In this document: positions 54,074 to 63,600 of the stretch, one piece after another | Position numbering within the stretch: position 1 is the stretch's first letter | How the letters are laid out: each line of letters starts with the position of its first letter | From: Flaccisagitta enflata | Taxonomy: Eukaryota; Chaetognatha; Sagittoidea; Aphragmophora | Direction of reading: 5' to 3' | Assembly (NCBI GenBank): GCA_965153355.1 | Contig: OZ231127.1 | Location: forward strand, 84,382,001-84,446,000 | Length of the DNA stretch: 64,000 bases | The notes under the pieces: model-generated | Database searches by the model: none | The model's input: only the letters and a program-made list of their open reading frames with translations | Told to the model about the DNA's origin: nothing | Program-made: the position numbers and the translations under genes

Positions 54074-56923
54074 ATGGAGGCGGCGTCGGAAGAGGTTTTT
54101 GAAGGCTCCGTCCCTTTGGAGTCGAACGATCCTCGTGCTAACTGTCCAGCGGAGGCGGTGGAGGTGGAGTCGGAAGCGGTCCTTGAAGTCTCCATCCCTT
54201 TGGAGTCGGATGCTCCTCGTGCCAACTCTCTGATGGAGGCGGCGTCGGAAAAGGTCTTTGAAGGCTCCGTCCCTTTGTTTCCGGATGCTCCTGGTGCCAA
54301 CTGTATGGTGGAGGTGGCGTCGAAAGCAGACCCAAACGCCTTCGCCAATTCTACTTCATACCCCTTGTCTTGCGTAGAGGAGGCCATAGTGACGGCTTCC
54401 AGATCTTTCATCAATTTAATTGAAGCAATTTCAAGCAAATCTGCAAGAAGTGCCCCGTTGACCGAGGCTCACATATGTAATGTCAATATTGTTGCAGACG
54501 CGGCAAAAAAGTCTCTCTCAAACTTAGTCGCAGTGTACTTTGAATCGGGACAATCATCTTCAATGCCCAACATTCCCGTGGATGAAGGCGATCAACATCG
54601 CGACAATGCATCAAATCATTCGGGAGATAACCCCTACTCTCCCTCAGATTGTCCATTCCGAGATATTAAAGTAAAGATTGAGAGGGGCGAAGAAAAACAG
54701 GAGGAGGAAGAGGAGGAGGGAGTTGAGGAGGAGGAGCAGGAAGTGCCTGTCATTCATGATCCAAGGTCTCCAAGTAATACAGATGGTACCCAAGCAGTTA
54801 CTTACCCCATGGATGGTACCAAAGGTGACAATGGGTATATTCCCATTCATGAAAGGTCCCCCAAATGGATCAGGCCTATTCCCGAATGGCGCAAAAATGA
54901 AGGAGCTCTTCTTATTTGGGGCAAAAACCGAGGAGAAAAGAGAAAAAGTTTTGAGGACTCCTTAAGAATCCAAAATAAGAAAATTAGCTCAACTGAGGAA
55001 ATAGGGAACAGGAGACAAACCGAGTCGATGAGAAGGGAAGAAAACAACAAGGTTTGGTCTCAGCTGAGATCAACAAAGGGGCAAGAGAAAACCCAACATT
55101 GGTATGATAGTTTTGATGAAGATAAGCATTACTCCGAAGATGGCCCCACTGATGAGATAATCAAAGAAAAAAGGTTGCAAATGTACAGAGAGATGGAAGA
55201 AAAGGAAAAAAAGGAGGCAGAGGAGGAAGAAGAAAGGAAAGATGAAAAATTGGTGCCGGATGGAAATTGGAGTGAGAAGAAAAGAAGAGATGACGATGAT
55301 CCAACAGATGGCAGTGGCAGTGGCAACTCAGGAGCTGGATTTACACAAAGAAGGGGGCGTTTTTTCAACGATTATGCAAAAGGCCCCAATGACCAGGGAT
55401 ATGGAAATGGTATGCGGCAATATGGGAACGCGGGAAATGGCAATGTTTGTGATGCCATGGATGCGAGTGGAAATGAGACCAACTTGAAGGATACCGATGA
55501 CCAATTGAAATTACAAGCATATCTGGATTATGACGCCGAATGCTTTCAAGCTTCAGTCAAAGGATATCAAGATGAGCAATCTTTCCATAAATGGGGACTG
55601 AAAATGGCGGCTCAAAATCGTATTCACGTCATGTTGATAAAAGATAAGAATAAGAAAATCTTCAATCAGACCCTGGTTTGGCGTAAGGCCAAATATTCCA
55701 ACAAAAGAATTCAAAATCTAGATGAGCCAAAAAACCTGAGCCCAAAATCCAGAAAAGATAGGTCAATGGTTGATAAATGGTTGGATGAAGCCGAACTCAT
55801 GGTGAAAGCATTCTACAAGTTTACAAGAACCTTTGGTGAGGCTCCTATCACGGTTTAATCGCTTTTAGCCATAATAGAGGACAATGGAATGTTGCAAAAA
55901 AAGAAACAGTGACTAATTGGCAAATGTAAATTTTTTATTGATTATGCCTAATTTCCTGTTTTTTTTTTTTGTGTGTTTTTTTTTTATTTTGTTTTTGTAG
56001 AAATGGATTCATTCTGTAGAACGATTGTTTTAGACAAACATCATTGCATTATGCTTGAAAATGTCACAAAAGAAACTGACAGCGATTTTCACAAAGTGGG
56101 ACCCCATCGCGCAATTTTAGGGTCTATTGAAGATATGCCAACCCAATGGAGGGCGCCTGAAGGCTACCATTGTGTTGGGCATTTCTTTTCCGACCAGATT
56201 GTTTTTCAATCTAACGAGATTGTTAACTTTTTGGATACTCTCAAAAAGTTGGATGAAGATGGCTCAATTGCTTTTTTCAACCCGTTCACGTTCAAGAGGT
56301 TGGACCAAACCGTTTTACATGCTGAACATGGTATAGAATTGTCAGAAGACGAAACCGCATCCAATGAAAGCGAAGAGGAGGAGGAGGAGGAGGAGGTGAG
56401 CCTCAATGCCGGTATGGAGATGGTGAGCATTAACGCCGACAGGGAGGAAATGGAGGCCGAGGATCCTGGCAGATCAACAAATTCATCAAGTCTAAACCGG
56501 GTGAATGAGTGGATGGCGAAATATCCTGAAATGTTTGAAGCTGTGAGTGCCCAGAAGCCTGACAAAAACCATGGAGAAGAACCTAGGGTAGTGTTCATGC
56601 TACCCCCCAATGGAGACTATACGTTTGTTGGTAAGTTAAACGGAATTTCATATTTTTCTATCACCCTTGAATATAATTTATAAGCTCTGAACCTGTTAAG
56701 CATTATTTGTAAAAAAAACAGAACCTTTTTTTGCATTATCACAGAAACAACCCGTTGGGTGGAAAAGAGACATATTGCTCTCAGTGGAAACGCAATAAAG
56801 AAGATGTTTGAAAAAGAAGATTTCCTGCGTACTCTTGATGAAGAAAAACCACAATGTGGATGCCATATCATTCATAACACAATGTTGTTGCCCTGTGGCA
56901 ATGCTGGCATAAACAAAAATTAG
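54074..56923 (+). CDS. Three-exon gene, 856-aa protein of unknown function
   Basis: Predicted exons are 54074-55835, 56001-56630 and 56745-56923. Splice sites are TTTG|GTGAGG, TTTTTGTAG|AAATGG, GTTG|GTAAGT and TTATCACAG|AAACAA. Phases agree and the joined length (2571 nt) is a whole number of codons, ending TAG. Residues 1-105 are about four diverged 25-28-residue repeats (E-G-S-V-P-L-E-S-x-x-P-R-A-N). Then come an acidic run near 205-225, a long charged disordered middle, a Gly/Asn-rich stretch near 430-460, and a more ordered part from about 470 across the exon 1/2 junction. Residues 712-719 are a Glu run. The last 25 residues hold C-x-C-H-x2-H-x6-C (Cys835, 837, 848), a possible metal site. 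I recognise no family. A frame-shifted extra repeat upstream (53964-54070) suggests the annotated start may be secondary. AATAAA at 57155 could be its polyadenylation signal. Confidence 0.7.
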
Positions 56924-56992
56924 GACAAGTGATCTACATTGTTGGCCTAATGCAACCGCGTTTATGAACGTTAAAAACTTTAAACAGTGATT

Positions 56993-57260
56993 AAATTTGA
57001 TGCAGCGATTGTATTGCTATAATCCTACAAGTTTTTATTAAGCTTTGATTGAATCTATTGAACATTTTTAAGGTATGAAATGTGATGTTAAAAGACTTCA
57101 ATAATGTGATTAAATGCTGGAATTAGGTTGATAAACAATGTTATGAAGATATGAAATAAAAACTTGCCTAGACACTTGTTTTGGTATCATCCCAAGCGAG
57201 GCTGAAAAGCAAAAGATTATTATTAAAAAGGCCATAAAGAAGAATTTCAACCAAATTCAG
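56993..57260 (+). repeat. Long direct repeat, right copy
   Basis: Copy of 53694-53963 between the unknown gene and HELQ. It ends ACCAAATTCAG. Unlike the left copy it contains AATAAA (57155-57160). Confidence 0.9.
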
Positions 57261-57289
57261 GGGTCCGCCTAAAAATAGGTAAAAGCTAA

Positions 57290-57468
57290 GCATTGTTGCC
57301 GCTAGCTTTCGCCCAAGATTACGAAGAAAAAAATCATTTGAGTTGGCATAAAATGGACAAGCTGATGGATGATGATGAGTTAGAATTGGGCAACAATTCT
57401 ACCATTGAAGACAACTATGGACCGTTTTTTGGACTTAGCCTCTATGTGAAACAATTGTTCCTACAGCC
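57290..57468 (+). CDS. HELQ: HELQ, upstream coding segment in a different frame
   Basis: Open from after a TAA at 57287. The end, DNYGPFFGLSLYVKQLFLQ, matches the G-P-F-[YF]-G-L...V-x-x-L motif that immediately precedes the Q-motif in animal HELQ proteins. The helicase continues as ARKILKLYEWQEQC in another frame, so one or two bases are out of step near 57466-57470. The 21 bp between GTGAAAC and CTACAG are too short for an intron, so this is either a real frameshift or a sequence/assembly indel. A possible 3' splice site is CCGCTAG at 57299-57305, which would make this the last coding exon. The protein's earlier N-terminus is not recognised; in HELQ it is long and poorly conserved. Confidence 0.7.
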
Positions 57469-57477
57469 AGGAAAATA

Positions 57478-60138
57478 TTGAAGTTGTATGAGTGGCAAGA
57501 GCAGTGTTTGTCATTGAATGGGTTAAAGGAGAAGGAGAATCTCATTTACAGCTTGCCAACTTCTGGCGGTAAGACGTTGGTGGCTGAAATTCTCATGTTA
57601 CGTGAGCTTTTGCTTCATCGCAAAGATGCGGTTTTTGTTCTCCCTTATGTGGCCATTGTCCAAGAAAAAGTAAAAGCTTTGGCGCCATTTTCCGTCAGTT
57701 TAGGATTTTCTGTGGAGGAATATGCTGGTGCTAAAGGCTCCTTTCCACCGCGGAAGAAACGCAAACGGAAAACTATATTCATTTGCACCATTGAAAAAGC
57801 CGCCTCGCTACTTAACTCTCTCATTGAAAATGGCAAAAGACAAAATGAAATTGGATTATTTGTGATTGATGAGCTGCACATGCTTGGTGATGGAACGTCT
57901 CGCGGTGCTTTGCTGGAGACCATGTTGACCAAAGTTCTCCACTGTTGTGAAGGGACGCAGATTGTTGGCATGTCTGCCACGCTGAGCAACATCAAAGATT
58001 TGCAGATTTTCCTGCGCGCCAAAGTTTATGAAAACAACTTTCGTCCGGTTGAGTTGGTAGAATACATCAAAATTGGTTTGTCCATATATGAAGTGGCAAA
58101 GGAGTCCACGCCAGCCGTCAATTGCGCTACTACCCAAGAGGATAAAATCCATCACAGCAGATACATTACATTTCCATACAGTGAAGAGATGGAAAAATTT
58201 GACCCAGACCACCTCCAGGTTTTGGTTTCTGAAGTGATTCCAGAGAAGTCATGTCTGATATTCTGCGCCAGCAAAAAGAATTGTGAAAATGTTGCGGTGA
58301 TGCTTTGTAGTGCTATGCCAGATAAACTTCGGCGGATTCGGGAAGAGGAGCGGAAAGACTTATACAAGAATCTCCTGATTGAGACTCCAGGGGGAATCTG
58401 CCCTGTCCTAAAAAAGACTCTCCCTTATGGCGTAGCTTATCACCATAGCGGGTTAACAGCTGGTGAGCGTCGTCTGATTGAAGAAGCGTACAGTGCTGGA
58501 GTTCTCTCTATTCTTACTTGTACGTCAACTCTTGCTGCTGGCGTTAATCTACCCGCCAAAAGAGTAATCCTCAGGTCTCCTTATGTTGGTTTGTCTCCTA
58601 TTACAAGAAGTCAATACAAGCAGATGGTGGGTCGTGCCGGAAGAGCTGGGATTGACAACTCAGGCGAGAGTTATTTGATTGCGCAGCCTAAAGATTATGC
58701 CCAAGTGATGAAGATTGTTTCTGGATCCTACGACGACTGTGTTAGTAGTTTAGCGGCAGTCTTGCGTCAGGATTTGAAGGACGCCCATGGCAATAGATAT
58801 GACGGTGGCGGCAAAGAGTACATGAAACGGCTAGTGCTGTCTTGCGTGGGTTTGGAAATTACACAGTGTCGAAAATCCATTGTGTCTTTCCTAAAAAAGA
58901 CGTTGTTGCACGTTCAGCAAGATAAGTTGGGCGTGGATATTGTTGTTTGCGCAGACAAAGCCATCCAGGAGTTGGTTACTGCCCAACTGATCATTTGCTG
59001 CCCAAGGAAAGTGGACGATGATGATTCTCAGCAGATTTCCACTCCCTCACAGTCACCTACAACAACAACAAACGCTGACAATCTCCTAAATCCTGACAAT
59101 TTGTCATATTCTGTCACAAATGACGACATACTTCCTTCTTCCATGACATTGCCCATTGATGGTAACAAAAGTATCGGCTTTGAAAAGGGACAAAACAGTT
59201 TGAAAGAAAAGAGTACCAAATTGGGTGACGGTGGCACCAAAAGCAGCGGCAGCAATGGCCATTACAACACCACCGACGCAGCCTTGGTACAAGACCCTTG
59301 TGGTCAATTTTTAAGAGTCACTGCTTTGGGAAAAGCCACTTACAAAGGAGGTGTGGATGTGGATTGGTCTCAACGATTATACAGCGATCTGAAGGCCAAT
59401 TTACAGAATTTGAACCTTGAGTGTACAATTCATTTGTTGTATCTGGTTACTCCCTATGACGCAATAAGTATTGTTAAGCCTCAATGGATGACTTATTTTG
59501 AGTCTTTCAGCTGCCTCAACTCCACTGAAATTAAAGCGGCTGAGTTTATAGGTGTTCGAGAGTCGCATTTGGCAATGCGTGCTCGTGGTGTGACCAAGTC
59601 CACGTCCAAAGTAGATGATATGATTATAGCTCGTTTTTATTTGACACTCGTGCTTCGGGATTTGATGGCTGAGAAAACCATTTGGGAAGTAGCAGCCAAG
59701 TTTACTCTCGACAGAGGTTTCATTCAAGGACTTCTTCAAAGAGCGTCTGCGTTTTCTGTTTGCGTGATGCATTTCACGGAAGAGTTGAAAGAGTTTTGGG
59801 CATATCCATTGCTATTAAAAGATTTTATTCCGCGATTGACTCAATGCTCCAATCCAACTCTCAACCAACTCATGGAAATACCAGGTGTGAAAATTGGTCG
59901 CGCAAAGCAGCTTCTGAACGCAGGTTTTAAGAAAATTGCCGATGTGGCCAATGCTGAGCCCCAGCAATTAACCAAGGCTATTCAGTTCCTGTCAAATCCC
60001 AAGGCGTTGGATGTTATTGAATCGGCCAAGATGATTTTGAAGAACAAAGTGGAGGCCCTTGAGGAAGAAGCTGAAGAGATGAGGGAATCAAATCGATTCA
60101 GTGTCGGAGATGGCAAGTTACCAAAAAGGCGAAAATAA
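57478..60138 (+). CDS. HELQ: HELQ (HEL308), Ski2-like 3'-5' DNA helicase
   Basis: ATP-dependent superfamily 2 helicase of the nucleus; in animals HELQ works with RAD51 paralogs and RPA in crosslink and fork repair and in strand annealing. Counting from 57478: Q-motif YEWQEQC (4-10), Walker A TSGGKT (28-33), motif Ia LPYVAIVQEK (55-64), DELH (131-134), SATLS (166-170), motif IV IFCASKKNCENV (261-272), AYHHSGLTAGER (320-331), motif V TSTLAAGVNLPAKRV (349-363), motif VI QMVGRAGRAG (382-391). Winged-helix and ratchet domains follow, then a helix-hairpin-helix (about 798-832) and a basic end KLPKRRK. FRPVELVEYIKI and DPDHLQVLVSEVIP are HELQ-type and not POLQ-type. All catalytic motifs are intact. 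Residues 512-600 are a low-complexity Ser/Thr/Asn insertion. There is no intron across 2.66 kb. The true start is upstream: the frame is open through ARKI before 57478. AATAAA overlaps the stop codon. Confidence 0.96.
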   Translation: MKLYEWQEQCLSLNGLKEKENLIYSLPTSGGKTLVAEILMLRELLLHRKDAVFVLPYVAIVQEKVKALAPFSVSLGFSVEEYAGAKGSFPPRKKRKRKTIFICTIEKAASLLNSLIENGKRQNEIGLFVIDELHMLGDGTSRGALLETMLTKVLHCCEGTQIVGMSATLSNIKDLQIFLRAKVYENNFRPVELVEYIKIGLSIYEVAKESTPAVNCATTQEDKIHHSRYITFPYSEEMEKFDPDHLQVLVSEVIPEKSCLIFCASKKNCENVAVMLCSAMPDKLRRIREEERKDLYKNLLIETPGGICPVLKKTLPYGVAYHHSGLTAGERRLIEEAYSAGVLSILTCTSTLAAGVNLPAKRVILRSPYVGLSPITRSQYKQMVGRAGRAGIDNSGESYLIAQPKDYAQVMKIVSGSYDDCVSSLAAVLRQDLKDAHGNRYDGGGKEYMKRLVLSCVGLEITQCRKSIVSFLKKTLLHVQQDKLGVDIVVCADKAIQELVTAQLIICCPRKVDDDDSQQISTPSQSPTTTTNADNLLNPDNLSYSVTNDDILPSSMTLPIDGNKSIGFEKGQNSLKEKSTKLGDGGTKSSGSNGHYNTTDAALVQDPCGQFLRVTALGKATYKGGVDVDWSQRLYSDLKANLQNLNLECTIHLLYLVTPYDAISIVKPQWMTYFESFSCLNSTEIKAAEFIGVRESHLAMRARGVTKSTSKVDDMIIARFYLTLVLRDLMAEKTIWEVAAKFTLDRGFIQGLLQRASAFSVCVMHFTEELKEFWAYPLLLKDFIPRLTQCSNPTLNQLMEIPGVKIGRAKQLLNAGFKKIADVANAEPQQLTKAIQFLSNPKALDVIESAKMILKNKVEALEEEAEEMRESNRFSVGDGKLPKRRK

Positions 60139-60407
60139 ATGACAGATGGATCGGCTGAATATTTAATTTTGAAGATTTGATGGTGTGACATGTTTTGGAA
60201 AGCACATTTATTGATATGCAAGTAATGATATTCTTTTGGTAGATTTATTGCATATTTATTGACTTTTATTTTAACCAACATATGAGTGCACCAAACAATT
60301 TGTTTTTCCATTTCAAAAACTATTGCTCAGATTTGATTTGGCTGCCCATGTTGAAAATCAATGCCCACAGTGACCTGTTGCATATAAGTACTGTTTTTCG
60401 CCAATAG
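60139..60407. other. HELQ 3' region and intron of the next gene
   Basis: AT-rich. The acceptor-like TATTGCTCAG at 60321-60330 is followed by codons reading FDLAAHVENQCPQ, a finger-like H-x4-C segment resembling the start of the next exon. No good donor follows it, so it may be a decayed or alternative duplicate exon. Confidence 0.4.
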
Positions 60408-61173
60408 ATTTTATGAACATGGACAAGCATGTTCAAGCTTGTAATTCTGACAACAAGAGCAATGGCATTCATATCACTGACATACATGAAGACGTTGTTG
60501 GCATTTCCAATCCAGCCTCATGGAAAGTTGGACAAAAATGTTTCTTTGGTTGTCAAGGACAGTGGCATAACCGAGAAAGTATTGATGCTCATAACAGAGA
60601 TTATTGCCATGATCATATGGAGTATTTAAACAAACGAGTTGTGAGATTAGAGAAATCAAATGAATCCAGGATGAACAAGGAAAATGTGTCAATGGTTGGG
60701 TTGCAACAGCGGCCATCCAGTGGACCTTTGAAAAATGATTTGGAAATGGAAGATATGGAAAAAATTAGGTTGGGAATGAGCCAAGAAATGAATGAAAAAC
60801 AGATTGAGTTTTTGCATCAACACAGTGCCAATGGGGCTGCTGTCAATACTGTTTTATTATCAGACGGTGCCTCCAAAAGTAACAACAACCATAACAACAG
60901 TGCCAGTTTAGAATTGGAAGTACATCGTCTTTCCACACAGATGCAGACTTTGGAAAGTCAACAACAACTTATAGTCAGATCTGATTCCACGCCAATGTTA
61001 AATGCAAGTTCATTGTCATTTCCGCCAACCACTGTTGCTGTTGATTCAAAGGAGGATGTTAGTGGTATGGTTATGGAAAAACTTGAATTGTGCCTTCGTA
61101 AGGCAGACAAGTACGAAGAAATGGCGATGGTTTTGAATGTTTCTTTGGATAGACTGTTGACCCAAATCAAAGA
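60408..61173 (+). CDS. TRAF-type zinc-finger, coiled-coil protein, partial
   Basis: Exon entered through the acceptor TTTTTCGCCAATAG; it starts two bases before a codon boundary. ATG codons occur at 60413 and 60419, but the frame is already open. Counted from 60413, H6-V-Q-A-C10 looks like the end of one finger. C43-x3-C47-x12-H60-x4-C65 (KCFFGCQGQWHNRESIDAHN) is a TRAF-type finger followed by HDHMEYLNKRVVRLEKSNES, the usual H-x-x-x-L-x-x-x-V-x-x-L-E entry into a coiled coil. A Ser/Asn-rich linker and a second helical segment near 215-254 follow. TRAF proteins are cytoplasmic adaptors of receptor signalling, but no RING or MATH domain is visible; these would lie upstream or beyond the gap. 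The frame ends at the N run. The small frame after the gap is not demonstrably part of it. Confidence 0.65.
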
Positions 61174-61183
61174 NNNNNNNNNN
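61174..61183. other. Assembly gap (10 N)
   Basis: Ten ambiguous bases interrupt the TRAF-like coding region. A fixed run of ten suggests a gap of unknown true length. Confidence 0.97.
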
Positions 61184-61676
61184 GGTAGCCATGTTCAGTG
61201 CATGTGCTGGGGTTGCATGCCTCCAACAGCCCGTCTGTCCCACCAACAATAGTCCACGTCACACTTGTTTTAGATGCATCCTCACATCTCTATAAGAGGG
61301 TGTGTCCCTTGGTCCGTGAAAGTCTGTCTGTATGTCTGAATATCTAGGTACAAAGTACCAAAATGTGCTTTTAAGGGTTTTCTCTTCATGTCTCCGCATG
61401 TATCTTCTTATCTCTGATATTTCTTTTGTGGGGGGGGGGGAGGCGTTGGGAGGGGTGAGGTAGTAATCCGTTTATATTTTTTTCTTTATCTCAATATCTT
61501 TATATCGTCTCATCATTATATCTTTATAATTTGTATTTTAATGTCTTACATCTAAAGAGGACGCATCTATTGGACCTCTCTTGACCTTGTTTTCTTATTT
61601 TCTACGTGACGAGCAAAGATCGATCTCATTTACACTTCGTTGTCGTTAACCTCAAGAAGGCTCGCAGTCTCCTTCT
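61184..61676. other. Sequence after the gap, no exon confirmed
   Basis: Contains a G run near 61431-61441 and TATATCTTTATA-like sequence. I found no continuation of the TRAF-like gene. Confidence 0.4.
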
Positions 61677-61679
61677 TTT

Positions 61680-61863
61680 CAGTCGGTCGGTCGGTTGGAA
61701 ACATTTCATCTGGATTTTCATCTGGATTTTCATCTGGATTTTCATCTGGATTTTCATCTGGATTTTCATCTGGATTTTCATCTGGATTTTCATCTGGATT
61801 TTCATCTGGATTTTCATCTGTCCCACCACCGGCCATCTGCATGCGACTGTGTATTGGATAAAC
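61680..61863 (-). mobile_element. Decayed reverse A-type element containing a 12-bp minisatellite
   Basis: TTCAGTCGGTCGGTCGGTTGG, then about eleven units of CATCTGGATTTT, then CCACCGGCCATCTGCATGCG and ACTGTGTATTGGATAAACA. The outer parts resemble the reverse A element (GTCGGTCC tract, CCCACCCGCACGCGACT, GTGTATCCGGCC). The minisatellite is unambiguous; the element assignment is tentative. Confidence 0.55.
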
Positions 61864-61876
61864 AAAGACTTATTTA

Positions 61877-62120
61877 GGGCGCGTTTCTAGTCACAGACAA
61901 TCGCGTTTTTAACGGGCCACTCGGTCGCTCACTCCGCTCAGTCGCTCCGCAGCGCTCTGCTTCACTACGCTCACTTTGCTCACTCGCGCCATTTACAAGC
62001 TTGCTCACTCACTTTGCTCACTCCCTTTATGCGACAGTTAATATACATGAATATGTGTTCTTATTGTAAACGCGTTCAATGGGAACAAACGCGTTTTTAG
62101 TCGTCAGTGGAAACACGCCC
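61877..62120. mobile_element. MITE with GGGCGYGTTTC ends, copy 2
   Basis: GGGCGCGTTTCTAGTCACAG at the left; the inverse of GGGCGTGTTTCCACTGACGA at the right. Internal GCTCACTCCGCTCAGTCGCT-type short repeats. Matches the copy at 34053-34306 along its length. Confidence 0.82.
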
Positions 62121-62134
62121 ACGAAATTCCTACA

Positions 62135-62419
62135 TTGATGTTGTTGTTGTTGTTGTTGTTGCTGCTGCTGCTGTTGTTTTTGTCTCTGTTGTTATTTTGT
62201 TGTCTGTTGTTATTTGTTGTTGTTGTTGTTGTTGTTGTTATTTGTTGTTATTCTTGTTTAATTTATTTGTTATTTATTTATTGTTATTTGTTGTTGTTGT
62301 TGTTGTTTCTGCGCCAGAATCAAGAGACCTGAAGCGACCTAAAGCGAACCGAAATTGCTGTATGAGGCCATTACCATCCATCGGTTGATCTGTTGTTGTT
62401 GTTATTATTGTTGTTATTC

Positions 62420-62452
<33 letters not shown>

Positions 62453-62515
62453 TCATGGTGGTGGTTCTTGTTGTTGTTTTTATAGTGGTGGCTGTTGTTG
62501 TTGTTGCAATTCATG
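62135..62515. repeat. (GTT)n-rich region
   Basis: Several TTG tracts (62138-62180, 62217-62250, 62283-62310, 62392-62452) broken by unique segments. Confidence 0.9.
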
Positions 62516-63043
62516 TAATTTTTGCCATTTTGCCATTTTGTTTTAGTTTCCTTTTTTATATCCAAAGGAACAACGGAAAGTTGCTGAGAAAGGCAGAAAA
62601 CGCAATCACAACTTTGATTTGAAGCCACAAAAGGGGAAGAAAGAACAAAAATAAACACAAATGAAAAGATTTATTGCAGAGAATGGAACGAGAAAAAGAG
62701 AGCAAGAGAGAGAGAGAGAGAAAGAGGAAGACTGGTTGACACGACGAGATTGGCAGAAAAGGATAAACAAGTAAAAAGAAAGGGGCAAACATGTCTTACA
62801 AAATGACTCATAGAAAAACCACTAGGGTGAACGACTAAAATGATCTCATAGATGAGATTTTTTTTTCAAATTTGGTCATGATTTCAACAGTGTAAAATTT
62901 CTATATCACGCCTAAAAAGTATCGGGGATTTTTTTCCTTTCCTTTTTTCTTGTACAGTTATATCCCGATCTAACGGATTTCGGGGGACCAACACATATCA
63001 TCTTTTATATGTTGTCGTTTATCTATTTTGAAATCACTGTTTT

Positions 63044-63045
<2 letters not shown>
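62516..63045. other. Spacer, no gene seen
   Basis: Purine-rich then AT-rich sequence with a short GA tract near 62700. Nothing recognised. Confidence 0.4.
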
Positions 63046-63120
<75 letters not shown>

Positions 63121-63155
63121 GAGAGAGACAGAGAGAGAGAGAGACAGAGAGAGAG
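63046..63155. repeat. (GA)n microsatellite
   Basis: GA tract with three evenly spaced GACAGA breaks. Confidence 0.96.
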
Positions 63156-63407
63156 TTTGGGCAAGTGAAGGAAAAGCTTACGTTGCTAGAATAGGCAGTC
63201 TCTTTACGTTGACAGACAGCTATTCTCGCCAAGCTCAACAGCGCGATGTTCTGTGCACTTAACGATCTATATCAGTTCGATGGTGGGTCGGTCGGTTGGA
63301 TGGTCATTTGCAATTCGGGAAGCCGATAATCAGTATGGTTCTTCAAATTCGGTCGCAAGCTCATTTCAGTTACGGTCTCTATACCTTGCTGAGACGTGGA
63401 GGCAACG

Positions 63408-63413
63408 AAACCG

Positions 63414-63446
<33 letters not shown>

Positions 63447-63600
63447 GTAACAACAACAACAACAGCTTCTTTCTTTCTTTCTTTCAACAACAGCAACAAC
63501 AGCGGCAACAACAACAACAACAACAGCAACAACAACAGCAGTACTGCTGCAACAACAACCAACAAGCAACCCGGCAGCAACAGCAACAGCAACAACAATG
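63408..63600. repeat. (CAA)n/(CAG)n-rich tract
   Basis: ACA and CAG trinucleotides interrupted by a CTTT run at 63466-63485. Poly-Gln/Asn open frames here are repeat translations. Confidence 0.92.

Noticed and set aside
54000-54438. Reverse-strand 171-codon frame over the unknown gene
   Set aside because: It is the antisense shadow of the N-terminal repeats; splice sites and phase support the plus strand.
53694-57260. LTR retrotransposon
   Set aside because: Direct repeats are present, but there is no reverse transcriptase, integrase, primer-binding site or target-site duplication, and the internal gene has introns.
57478-60138. POLQ helicase domain instead of HELQ
   Set aside because: The frame ends after a helix-hairpin-helix with no polymerase domain, and motif contexts (FRPVELVEYIKI, DPDHLQVLVSEVIP) are HELQ-like.
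61184-61252. Continuation of the TRAF-like coding region after the N run
   Set aside because: The frame across ten Ns is arbitrary and the short frame after it shows no related motif.
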